Shown here piece by piece: positions 5,157-12,163 of a stretch of 13,951 nt of DNA. Each line of letters starts with the position of its first letter. Position 1 is the stretch's first letter. The position numbers and the translations under genes were made by a program. A model generated the notes under the pieces. That model was not told the origin of the DNA. It did no database searches and worked only from the letters and a program-made list of their open reading frames with translations. The stretch spans positions 1 through 13,951 of the forward strand of contig NZ_DATITZ010000097.1 in NCBI RefSeq assembly GCF_035467215.1. The letters run 5' to 3'. The DNA comes from Thiocapsa sp035467215. GTDB lineage: Bacteria; Pseudomonadota; Gammaproteobacteria; Chromatiales; Chromatiaceae.

Positions 5157-8099
5157 TCAGGTCAATGAAGTCCGATCCAGGATATCCACCGCGTCCAGTA
5201 CCGCCTTCAATCTAGCCAATGGCCGCATCTCCTCGTCCGCCTCGATCTCCGGATAGTCCGGGTGATTGGCTTTGAGTCGATAGCGGCCGTCCGCCGTCTT
5301 GGTGACACGACGCAGTAGGTATTGATCCTCGCCGGCGTCGTGACGCTCGACGGCGACGACTTGTCCGTTGAGCGTGCCGGCCTGAGTCGGTGCAATCCGC
5401 TCCAACAGAAGGTAGTCGCCATCGTGGATCGGTCGCGATCCGCCGTCCATGGAGTGACCGACGGCGCGCGCGACGAAATCGCGTGCAGGATCAAGGCGGC
5501 CGTAACTCTGATCGGCAAAGGAGCAACGTTGCTCGGAGTCGCCGCGACCTCGCCGAAAAGTGCCGCAGGCGATTCGAAGGTCCGGATAGTACGGCAGCTC
5601 GATGCGTGCCGGTGTCGACGCGGTCGTGCGCGAGAAAGGCAGCACGCGCGCCGATTCGGTCGATTGCACCTCAGCCCGCTCCGGACCCTCTTCGCCGCTC
5701 GAAGTCTTGATTAGACGGGGCTCGTAGGCCGCAAAACGGTAGTCGACCAGCTCTCGGACCATGGATTGGAAGGTATCGAGATCCTCGCCGGCCACATCGA
5801 ATGTCGGGCAAAAGCGACCTTCGCGGATCTCGAACCAGGCTCGGCTCTGTCCCGAACGGTTGCCCCCGGTCCAGGCGTTGATGGGGTTGGCTCGCCAGTA
5901 ACGCAGCCATTGGCCGGCCTTGGCGCCGTCCAAATCCTGCAAATCCGTTCTGAGATCCGGAATGAAGCGACGTCTCCGCTGGAAGACAGTACGGGCGTGC
6001 TCGGCTAGTTCTTCGACCGACAAGGGCTGGCGAAAGCCGTCGTGGTCCAGGAGCGATTCGAGCAGCACGGCTTTGAAGCTGCGGGTCATAGCCGTGGTCT
6101 CGACCTCGCGGAGGAAATCGGTTTGCCGCTCAAGGCAGCCTGCCTCCTGCGTGTCGAGATCGTTCTGATCCTGCAGCAAGGCGAACCACTGACCGTGGAG
6201 GCGTCGCAGTTCCGGAATGTTCGATCCGCTGCGGTAAAACTCGGCGATGGTCGGACGGCGACCGAGAGATTCCCGCAGGGCCTGATAGTCGGATGTCGGT
6301 CCTCGTCCTTGAAGGCGCGCGAGGAAATCGATGATGGCAAGATCGTAGGTCGCAAAGCAGCCGGGCGGCAGAGGCAGATCGCCCTTACGCGCCTTGCGAG
6401 CGAAGTCCGCCAGCGCGGCGTAACCCGAACCCACGTCGAAAAGCGCCTGTGGTTTGTTGGAAAACCCTTTGTGATTGCCGATGAAGTCCAGCACGACCAG
6501 GTGATCCTTGTCCGGTGCTCGCCGCAGCCCACGTCCCAATTGTTGGAGGAACAGGACCTTCGATTCCGTCGGGCGCAGCATCATGACGGTATCGATGGCC
6601 GGTAAGTCCACGCCCTCGTTGAAGAGATCCACCGCAAAAATCACTTGGAGGTCACCCCGTTCGAGCTGCTCCAAGGCGGCGCTGCGATCGAGCGAGGAAC
6701 CCTGATAGACCGCAGCGGCGCGGATGCCCTCTTTGCGGAAGCGCTCGGCCATGAAGTCCGCATGACGTCGCGAGACGCAGAACGCCAGGGTCCGGCTTTG
6801 GCCCTTCTCCTGCCAATGTGCCAAGGCATGACGAGCTCGCCCGAGGGTCGCGAGCTTGTTCGAGAGTGACTCGGGATCGAAACGGCCGTTGCGCCAGGGA
6901 ATGTCCTGATAGTCGACGGTTTCGTCGTAGATGCCGAAATAGCGGAACCGGCACAAAAGCCCCAAGGTGACGCCGTCGAACAGGTTGCGGCCGTAGACCA
7001 GATTGTCGTCGCACAGACTCAGGATGTCGGACTGATCCGTTCGCTCGGGGGTTGCGGTCAGGCCAAGCAGGAAACGCGGCTGGAAATGACCGAGCAGCCG
7101 CCGATAGGTCGGCGCCGCGGCGTGATGGAATTCATCGACGACGACATAATCGAAGTGATCCGGCGCGAACCGTTCCAGATGACGCGACTGCCCGAGCGTC
7201 TGTACCGAGGCGAACAAAAGGTCCACATCGGCATCCTTGTGCTCGCCGGTATAGCGCCCGACACGGCGACCGGGTTGAACCAGCTGAAAGCTCGACTCGG
7301 CTTGGAGCAGGATTTCCTCGCGATGGGCGACGAAAAGAAGTCGCGCAGCGGACATGCGTTCGCTGTCGAAGGCGGCCAAGAAGGTTTTGCCGAGCCCCGT
7401 CGCCATGACCACCAAGCCGCGCCGATAGCCAGCGGCGCGGGTCGCATCGAGTGCCGCAAGCGCTTCGAGCTGGACCTCGTTCGGCATAGGCCGCGGCGCC
7501 TCCGGCTCGTCCCAATCCGGGAAAACCGGGAGTTGACGAAGCTTCGAGCGACGCTCGTCATAGCCATCGATCCAGGCATTATCGAGCCGACGAACCCGAG
7601 GATGGGCGATCAGCGACTCGAACTCGGCGCAGATCTGGTTGAGTGGTCCACTACCAGTCGATTCGGAATCGCCGAGGTAATCGACCCGATAGTTCCACTC
7701 GAGTCCGTCGGTAAGTGCCGTGCGGCTGATGTTGCTGGACCCGACGAAGGCGCAGCCCCAGACCTCGCGTCCGTCCTGCGTTTGGATGGTGATGTAGGCT
7801 TTGAGATGGAAGCTCTGCTCGCCGGACTCGAAGACGCGAATATCGGCGCCGCGCTCGCCGAGCAGCATCAACCGACGCAAGGCCTGCGGCTCGGTGACGT
7901 CGAGGTAGTCGCTGGTCAGGATGCGCAAACGTGCGGTGCGGAATTGAAGGGCGTCGGCGAGCGCATCGAAGATGAGCGCCAGACCGCTTGACTTGATGAA
8001 GGCGACCGCGAGATCGATCCGATCGGCGCGCCGGATCGCTTCCAGCAGATGAGGGAGAAAAGGATCGCGCCGACCGCCGGTCGCGAGATACCCGCTCAT
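5157..8099 (-). CDS. PLD-like / SF2 DEAH-type helicase / S24 (LexA-UmuD-like) fusion protein
   Basis: The protein is 980 residues. Residues ~10-180 are a phospholipase-D-like nuclease module with FHLKAY (H98, K100) and VGSSNISRTAL (119-129). Residues ~205-545 are an SF2 helicase: Walker A ATGLGKT (233-239), DEFH (322-325), LTATPER (347-353), NEGVDLP (494-500) and QQLGRGLRRAPDKDHLVVLD (519-538). Residues ~550-800 are a helical/DUF3427-like middle. Residues ~838-965 are an S24 domain: LRIACG (possible cleavage site C845-G846), VGHSMDGGSRPIHDGD (Ser883), NGQVVAVE, and LLRRV where LexA/UmuD have a Lys-Arg-Leu, so the catalytic Lys appears to be Arg930. It overlaps the methyltransferase stop by ATGA, so the two are probably translationally coupled. 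Likely role: ATP-dependent DNA processing in defence, possibly with damage sensing; substrate unknown. Confidence 0.9.
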   Translation of the reverse strand: MSGYLATGGRRDPFLPHLLEAIRRADRIDLAVAFIKSSGLALIFDALADALQFRTARLRILTSDYLDVTEPQALRRLMLLGERGADIRVFESGEQSFHLKAYITIQTQDGREVWGCAFVGSSNISRTALTDGLEWNYRVDYLGDSESTGSGPLNQICAEFESLIAHPRVRRLDNAWIDGYDERRSKLRQLPVFPDWDEPEAPRPMPNEVQLEALAALDATRAAGYRRGLVVMATGLGKTFLAAFDSERMSAARLLFVAHREEILLQAESSFQLVQPGRRVGRYTGEHKDADVDLLFASVQTLGQSRHLERFAPDHFDYVVVDEFHHAAAPTYRRLLGHFQPRFLLGLTATPERTDQSDILSLCDDNLVYGRNLFDGVTLGLLCRFRYFGIYDETVDYQDIPWRNGRFDPESLSNKLATLGRARHALAHWQEKGQSRTLAFCVSRRHADFMAERFRKEGIRAAAVYQGSSLDRSAALEQLERGDLQVIFAVDLFNEGVDLPAIDTVMMLRPTESKVLFLQQLGRGLRRAPDKDHLVVLDFIGNHKGFSNKPQALFDVGSGYAALADFARKARKGDLPLPPGCFATYDLAIIDFLARLQGRGPTSDYQALRESLGRRPTIAEFYRSGSNIPELRRLHGQWFALLQDQNDLDTQEAGCLERQTDFLREVETTAMTRSFKAVLLESLLDHDGFRQPLSVEELAEHARTVFQRRRRFIPDLRTDLQDLDGAKAGQWLRYWRANPINAWTGGNRSGQSRAWFEIREGRFCPTFDVAGEDLDTFQSMVRELVDYRFAAYEPRLIKTSSGEEGPERAEVQSTESARVLPFSRTTASTPARIELPYYPDLRIACGTFRRGRGDSEQRCSFADQSYGRLDPARDFVARAVGHSMDGGSRPIHDGDYLLLERIAPTQAGTLNGQVVAVERHDAGEDQYLLRRVTKTADGRYRLKANHPDYPEIEADEEMRPLARLKAVLDAVDILDRTSLT

Positions 8100-8695
8100 A
8101 CGTCGTCTTCGAGCCGCAGCAAGCTATTGAGCCAACGCTCGGATTCACGACCGGGGCGTCGATCGCATGTCACCCAGGTCTCGATTTCGACGAACGAACC
8201 GACGTGCTTGAGCAGATCAGCAAGACCGGCTTCGTCGAGATCGGTGAAATGGCGCCCATTGCGCATCTCCTCGCCATACCCGTACTTGAAGGACGCGTAG
8301 AGGATTCCCCCCGGCTTCAGAGCACGGCCAAGTCGGTGCATGACATCGGGCAGCTCGGCGGTCGGCACATGCAGGAGGCTAGCACAGGCCCAGATCCCGT
8401 CGAAGGCTTCGCGCCATGCGATCTCCTGGAAACGCAGCACAGCAACTGGTGCGCCCGAATGCGCCTCGGCGACGGCCGCCATGGCGGGAGAGGCATCGAA
8501 GGCCGTGACCTGAAAGCCACGCTCGGCAAAGGCGCGTGCATCTCGGCCCGAGCCACACCCCGCATCGAGAATCCGGGCATTGCAATGCAGGTACGGAAGG
8601 AAGTGCGCATAGAGCGGCGCCATGTCGACCGCTTGGGTGTCGAGCACGAAGGTTTCGGTCTGATCCCTGTAGTAGCTCAGGGTTTCGTCGTTCAT
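8096..8695 (-). CDS. Class I SAM-dependent methyltransferase, partner of the helicase
   Basis: The protein is 199 residues from the ATG at 8695; an ATG at 8710 would add five. The Rossmann methyltransferase fold shows motif I ILDAGCGSGRD, an acidic loop AFDAS after strand 2, WACASLLHVP near motif IV, and LKPGGILYASFKYG after. There is no NPPY/DPPY motif, so it is not a typical adenine-N6 or cytosine-N4 DNA methylase. I chose 8695 because residues from MNDETLSYY fit the family start as I recall it, and the ATG overlaps the upstream ORF stop by ATGA. The 8710 start arises from an imperfect 15-bp tandem duplication. Its stop overlaps the helicase ATG, also as ATGA. The two genes probably form one functional unit; the target (nucleic acid, protein or small molecule) cannot be read from the sequence. 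Confidence 0.85.
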   Translation of the reverse strand: MNDETLSYYRDQTETFVLDTQAVDMAPLYAHFLPYLHCNARILDAGCGSGRDARAFAERGFQVTAFDASPAMAAVAEAHSGAPVAVLRFQEIAWREAFDGIWACASLLHVPTAELPDVMHRLGRALKPGGILYASFKYGYGEEMRNGRHFTDLDEAGLADLLKHVGSFVEIETWVTCDRRPGRESERWLNSLLRLEDDV

Positions 8696-8710
8696 CGTTT
8701 CGTCGTACAT
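8681..8710 (-). repeat. Imperfect 15-bp tandem duplication at the methyltransferase start
   Basis: On the minus strand ATGTACGACGAAACG (8710-8696) is followed directly by ATGAACGACGAAACC (8695-8681). They differ at two positions. The duplication creates two in-frame ATGs and makes the start ambiguous. Confidence 0.85.
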
Positions 8711-8982
8711 CTTCGCGTTGGATTCAAATGCACAGGTTCACTGAGCGCCAGCGCACGCTGATGCGCGCTTCCGGAAAGGCCGTCCGCCATGCGCTCCAAC
8801 GCCTGCACGGCACGCGAGGTCGGAACATAGGCCCGGATCAGATCGGGCGCGTCGGCATCGCGCGTCAGGTTGATCGAGCGCGTGTAGGCGGTGCCGATGT
8901 GGATGGCACGATCCAATGTGGTCACGTCGCGGTCCTTCTGGGCTTGTTGTCTCGCTGGTTGGATCAGGGTGTTTGGTTCCAT
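8692..8982 (-). pseudogene. P-loop ATPase (defence-associated), N-terminal stub
   Basis: The frame reads TTLDRAIHIGTAYTRSINLT, then RAYVPTSRAVQALERMADGL and QRALAL. This resembles the N-terminus of large ATPases that sit beside DUF4007 and helicase/methylase genes in defence islands (SspC-like or Hma-type; recall, not searched). In such proteins the next residues would be the Walker A (GPYGSGKS). Here the homology stops at residue ~80 (8743) and 16 unrelated residues follow before TGA. The ATG at 8982 is preferred; a GTG at 9018 is in frame. The stop overlaps the methyltransferase ATG by ATGA. Without a P-loop it cannot be an ATPase; a small-protein role cannot be excluded. Confidence 0.6.
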
Positions 8983-9047
8983 GACACTTCGGACGGTGTC
9001 ACTCTCGGCCTTGAACACCTTCGGAGCCTGTCAAGCGCCCTGTGTTT

Positions 9048-9992
9048 TCAATGTGCGCTCGGCAGATTGCGTAGCGCCTGGATCTCTTCCAAGGGCAGCT
9101 TGCTGATGTCCGCGATGGTCGCGTCGTCGAAATCGGTTTTCCGGATCAGCTCCAGGGCGGTTTCGCGGCGGCCTTCTTGTCGCCCTTCTTGTCGCCCACG
9201 CTCAAGAATCTCTGCGTTCCATTGTTCGACGCGTTGCTGCAACATGACATGTACCTCGTTGAAGTCATCAATGCTCGGTAGTTGGATTCCGGGGCGCTTC
9301 TTGCGGATGAAGCTTCGATAGATCCAGCGCCCGAAGGCCCGCTTCAGGCTATCGAGCGCTGCGCTGTCCAGCAGCTCGACGAGACGCGCGTAAACCGCAA
9401 GCCAGGTCGGCTCGTCGCGTGCCTTTTCCAACCGGAATAAGGCCGCCACCAGATTGCGGACCTCCGGCGGATAGGCCTCGTCACATGCGATCGCCCCCTC
9501 GTCCAACAACAAATAGGACCATTGTGGCCGATAGCGTTCCAATCCGCCCGGGACGGGCTCGATGAGTGCAAACAGGTCGGTCTGCGCCGTCCAACGCGGC
9601 TCACCGTTGTAGAGCACGATCGGCAGCACCGGCGGCAAGCGCCCGCTCGGGCTCAACGCAGATCGGGCGATCAGATCCTGATAGAGCAGGGTCGCATAGT
9701 TGGCGATCCGCACCGCCATGAAGCGATCCTCGGTGCTTTGAAACTCGATCAGAATATAAACGTACAACCAGCCGTCCGACCAGCGGAAACGCCAGATGAC
9801 GTCGTCCTCTCGATCGCGATAATCATCCGTGACGAAGCTGCCCTTCACCGGCTCCAATGAGTCGAGATCCAGCGAGCCCACCCAATCGTCCCGCACGAAG
9901 CCGGTCAGCAGATCGCGAACCATCTCGACATGCGAGAACAGTTGGCGATAGCTGTGATCGTGATGGCGCGGCGAGGCGTCTTTGCGTGTCAT
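9048..9992 (-). CDS. Rpn-family recombination-promoting nuclease / putative transposase (YhgA-like)
   Basis: The protein is 314 residues and appears full length. The N-terminus HDHSYRQLFSHVEMVRDLL, then DSLEPVKGSFV, is typical of PF04754 (transposase_31/Rpn). The PD-(D/E)XK-like core is seen as DDVIW followed by YVYILIEFQS, with the E-x-Q variant of the catalytic motif. RLPPVLPIVLYNG and a charged C-terminus with GRQEGRQEGRR follow. Rpn proteins are DNA endonucleases that promote RecA-independent recombination. It lies 34 nt after the DUF4007 stop and 65 nt before the ATPase stub, in the same direction, so it may be co-transcribed. Its place between two probable island genes suggests later insertion. 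No clear Shine-Dalgarno precedes the ATG at 9992. Confidence 0.85.
   Translation of the reverse strand: MTRKDASPRHHDHSYRQLFSHVEMVRDLLTGFVRDDWVGSLDLDSLEPVKGSFVTDDYRDREDDVIWRFRWSDGWLYVYILIEFQSTEDRFMAVRIANYATLLYQDLIARSALSPSGRLPPVLPIVLYNGEPRWTAQTDLFALIEPVPGGLERYRPQWSYLLLDEGAIACDEAYPPEVRNLVAALFRLEKARDEPTWLAVYARLVELLDSAALDSLKRAFGRWIYRSFIRKKRPGIQLPSIDDFNEVHVMLQQRVEQWNAEILERGRQEGRQEGRRETALELIRKTDFDDATIADISKLPLEEIQALRNLPSAH
9171..9194. repeat. 12-bp tandem repeat (2 units) in the Rpn gene
   Basis: GCCTTCTTGTCG and CCCTTCTTGTCG lie in tandem and encode the RQEG-RQEG repeat near the Rpn C-terminus. Confidence 0.8.
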
Positions 9993-10026
9993 CGCCAGGT
10001 CGCAGGGTGGAGGTCACCGCAGGCGC

Positions 10027-10929
10027 TCATGCGCCGGCGCTCCCGCGATAGTGCTGCGAGAGGATATCGATCGGGTCGATGACCTCGCCGCGTCGGTAGA
10101 GCTGGTGCACGCCGGCGGTGTCGCGCAGCTCGTAGCTGCGGGGATCCTGCTCGATGACACGGGCGAGTCCGGTCATCAGGCCGTCTTCGGTCAGACGGAA
10201 GACCGCGCCGGGGGCGGCCCAGCCTTCGTCGCTGTAGAGGACGACGCGCATCGGCAGGGCCGGCTGCTGCGGCTGCGCGGCGAAGCGTTGGGCGAGCGCA
10301 AAATGCAGCGCGACCGGCGGCAGCGACGGGCGCGGGCTGCGCAGGCTGCGATAACCGGCGTCGGGATCGCTCTCGATGAGCCCGAGCTGCGCGAAGGGGG
10401 AGTCGAGATGCTCGTCGGTACGCCCCGCCTCGGCGGCGTACATGCGCAGCAGGGTTGAGATGTCGGATTTCAGCGTGCTCGCCGATCGCGGTGCCTTCAG
10501 CTCCTGCTCGGTGAACTCGCCGATGGCGCGTAGAGCATCGGCATCGCGAAAACGCGGCATGGGGAAGCGATTGAAGAACCAGAAGAAGCCGGTCGCGGAC
10601 TCGGCATTGGAGGCGATCAGCCAGTGGAGGATCCAGAGGGTGGCGTCGTCTTCCAGGTAGGGGTCGCCGCGCGCGCCGAGTAAGGTAGTACCGAGCCGTG
10701 TTGGCTTGCCGCGTCCGCTGTCGAACCCGACTAATCCGCTGACCTGCAACCAGTACTGGATGGCGTTGACCATGTTGCGCCCGACGCCGAGCCGGATCAT
10801 GGCGTCTTCCGGCCGCGTAAAGATCTCGGGATCGTCCGCGAGCGCCTCGAAGCCTTTCGGCAGCCAGCCGTAACGCAGCGGGAAGGTCTCGTGGCGCCCG
10901 AAGGTAGCCTTGGCGCGATTGAGCTTCAT
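10027..10929 (-). CDS. DUF4007 family protein (SspB-like, DNA phosphorothioation-associated)
   Basis: The protein is 300 residues, close to the usual family length, and looks intact. Hallmarks are FGRHETFPLRYGWLPKG (10-26), GVGRNMVNAIQYWLQVSGL (48-66), HWLIASN (102-108), FFWFFNRF (115-122) and STLKSDISTLLRMY (151-164). DUF4007 proteins occur with Dnd/Ssp sulfur-modification genes; I recall SspB of the SspABCD system, described as a nickase, as belonging here, but did not check. The ATG at 10929 agrees with the family N-terminus, though no good Shine-Dalgarno is present. It is the first gene of the minus-strand block (DUF4007, Rpn, ATPase stub, methyltransferase, helicase). The usual partners, a cysteine desulfurase and a PAPS-reductase-like sulfurtransferase, are not in this window. 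Confidence 0.85.
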   Translation of the reverse strand: MKLNRAKATFGRHETFPLRYGWLPKGFEALADDPEIFTRPEDAMIRLGVGRNMVNAIQYWLQVSGLVGFDSGRGKPTRLGTTLLGARGDPYLEDDATLWILHWLIASNAESATGFFWFFNRFPMPRFRDADALRAIGEFTEQELKAPRSASTLKSDISTLLRMYAAEAGRTDEHLDSPFAQLGLIESDPDAGYRSLRSPRPSLPPVALHFALAQRFAAQPQQPALPMRVVLYSDEGWAAPGAVFRLTEDGLMTGLARVIEQDPRSYELRDTAGVHQLYRRGEVIDPIDILSQHYRGSAGA

Positions 10930-10944
10930 GGGGCGGAGGGTTTC

Positions 10945-10977
10945 GCGAGGCGGATCAACATCATTGTTGCGAGGCGG
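10945..10977. promoter_or_regulatory. Candidate operator upstream of the DUF4007 gene
   Basis: A direct repeat GCGAGGCGG (10945-10953 and 10969-10977) brackets an inverted repeat CAACA-tcat-TGTTG (10956-10969). It ends about 16 nt before the DUF4007 start codon. The nested symmetry is what a repressor site often looks like, but no regulator gene is adjacent and this is inference. Confidence 0.3.
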
Positions 10978-11335
10978 TTCCTGCGCAGAGTCGATCCAAG
11001 GAGGACTCCGCGACCTTTTGAATGAAGATTACAGGAACACGGAGGCGACGCCAAGGTACAAGGGCGCGAAGCGGTCGGACCATTGAGCTCGGGGGCTGAA
11101 GCTCGCGGTCATGCCGATCCGTGTCGGATGCTTATGGCGTGCGCTTGGCAGTTTCCGGCCTTCGGTTTAATGTCTTTGGCACAGGCTAGGGCCTCGCCGC
11201 TTAGAGTGGCCACCCAAACGAACGCTCATGATACCCCCTCTGCGGTGTCGCGCATGCACCGTGGCGCTCTGCGCTACCGGGCACGATGGCCGGAGTGACG
11301 AGCACGGCCCCTGTTCCCGGGAATGGAGATCAGTC
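10978..11335. other. Intergenic region between DUF4007 and the AlbA_2 remnant
   Basis: About 360 bp divide divergently oriented features. I see no convincing gene. It should hold the promoter for the DUF4007 block, but no clear -35/-10 pair could be picked. A minus ATG at 11229 with a GAGGGGG ahead of it opens only 20 codons. TTCCCGGGAA at 11314-11323 is a short palindrome of no clear meaning. Confidence 0.4.
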
Positions 11336-11626
11336 ATGTATGAGAATATTTCCGCACTGCTCAAATAAATCGCCTTGGGCGAAGACTCTGTTCTCGAGCT
11401 CAAAGCAGTGGAATTCAGCGGCAACAAAGTGGTCGGCCCGCACAAGGACGGCATGGCAGACGAACTGGCCGCCATGGCCAATATAGCGACCGGCGTCATT
11501 GTTCTGGGGGTTGACGACAAGACCAGAGAGATCCGCCGCGCGATACCGCCGGAGAAACTGGACTTCGTCGAAGGCTGGCTGCGTTCGATCTGCAACGACT
11601 CGATTGATCCTCCCTTGTCAGCCGAC
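11336..11626 (+). pseudogene. AlbA_2/Schlafen-type domain protein, broken 5' and 3'
   Basis: A GGAG (11325-11328) seven nt before the ATG at 11336 starts MYENISALLK, then an in-frame TAA (11366-11368), then the frame resumes as LGEDSVLELKAVEF, then MADELAAMANIATGVIVLGV and WLRSICNDSIDPPL. This is the N-terminal part of the AlbA_2 (PF04326, Schlafen-like) family of putative ATP-binding/regulatory proteins. TAA replaces an expected Gln codon (one C-to-T change from CAA). Homology stops near 11626 and is followed directly by transposase sequence, so the C-terminal part is lost as well. Confidence 0.75.
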
Positions 11627-11665
11627 AACACCTTGCGACGACGCGCTACAGCCACCGCGCCCGGT

Positions 11666-11794
11666 ATGCATCTCAGCGATCACGATCTGCGACAGCTCGA
11701 CGAGGCTTACCTCGACGGCCTTACGCCCGAGCAGGCGCGCGGGTTGTTGGGCCGCGCCATGGCGGATCTGAAGGCGGCGCGCGAGCGGCTCAAT
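11666..11794 (+). mobile_element. IS66-type transposase, N-terminal remnant
   Basis: The same frame continues as MHLSDHDLRQLDEAYLDGLT, then PEQARGLLGRAMADLKAARE and RLN. This resembles the N-terminus of IS66-family transposases, in which the RLNQNPSNSSRPPSS segment would follow. Here it stops after RLN at ~11794 and meets the antisense of a HigA gene. No terminal inverted repeats or target duplications were found. Identification is by recalled motif. Confidence 0.5.
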
Positions 11795-11973
11795 CCTTCG
11801 AGACGCAGTGCCATATCCGGAGAAATGGCAGCACGCCCGTTGAGCACCCGTGACAGAGCCGCGCGGGTGACGCCGAGCTGCCGAGCGACCTCGGTGACGG
11901 TGAGTCCGAGCGCAGGCAGCACATCATCCCGCAGCGTCTCTCCGGGATGGGGAGGGTTGTGAATGTTGCTCAT
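11794..11973 (-). pseudogene. higA: HigA-type antitoxin (XRE HTH), C-terminally truncated
   Basis: MSNIHNPPHPGETLRDDVLP, then ALGLTVTEVARQLGVTRAAL and SRVLNGRAAISPDMALRLEG, is the N-terminal and helix-turn-helix part (26-45) of HigA/VapI-type antitoxins, which normally run to ~95-100 residues. After residue 60 it reads into antisense of the IS66 remnant, with a stop only at 11707. No higB toxin lies upstream: the next gene is a divergent lipoprotein 21 nt away. DNA binding might survive, since the HTH is complete. Confidence 0.8.
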
Positions 11974-11980
11974 GATGACT

Positions 11981-11987
11981 GAGAGGA
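11981..11987 (+). promoter_or_regulatory. Ribosome binding site of the small lipoprotein gene
   Basis: GAGAGGA lies 7 nt before the ATG at 11995 and supports translation of this short gene. It lies within the 21-nt gap to the divergent HigA start. Confidence 0.7.
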
Positions 11988-11994
11988 CTCACCC

Positions 11995-12156
11995 ATGAAG
12001 ACGCTTCTTCCCCTGACCCTTCTCGTTGTCGCGCTCGCGCTATCCGCCTGCTCGACCAACCGCCCGGGTCCCGTTGCGGTCGCCGACACGCCGTCTGACG
12101 GACCCACAGTCTACGGACAGCTTTCGGTCTCGTTGGATCACACCTCGACGCGGTGA
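11995..12156 (+). CDS. Small predicted lipoprotein (53 aa)
   Basis: ATG at 11995, TGA at 12154-12156. The product begins MKTLLPLTLLVVALALSACS: a Lys in the n-region, a hydrophobic core and the lipobox LSAC with Cys19 as the lipidation site. The mature part (STNRPGPVAVADTPSDGPTV, then YGQLSVSLDHTSTR) is Pro/Gly/Thr-rich at first and then could form a short beta segment. A good Shine-Dalgarno precedes it. No function is known to me; it is probably anchored in the outer membrane. It converges on the GNAT gene with 7 nt between stops and diverges from the HigA remnant. Confidence 0.75.
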   Translation: MKTLLPLTLLVVALALSACSTNRPGPVAVADTPSDGPTVYGQLSVSLDHTSTR

Positions 12157-12163
12157 CGGAGCT

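Noticed and set aside
7086..7991. 301-codon plus-strand ORF
   Set aside because: It is the antisense of the PLD and helicase N-terminal region, which has clear catalytic motifs on the minus strand. No domain is visible in the plus frame.
11167..11229. Minus ATG with GAGGGGG Shine-Dalgarno encoding 20 residues (MSVRLGGHSKRR...)
   Set aside because: Too short, no recognisable features; it may be the start of a deleted gene but nothing supports expression.
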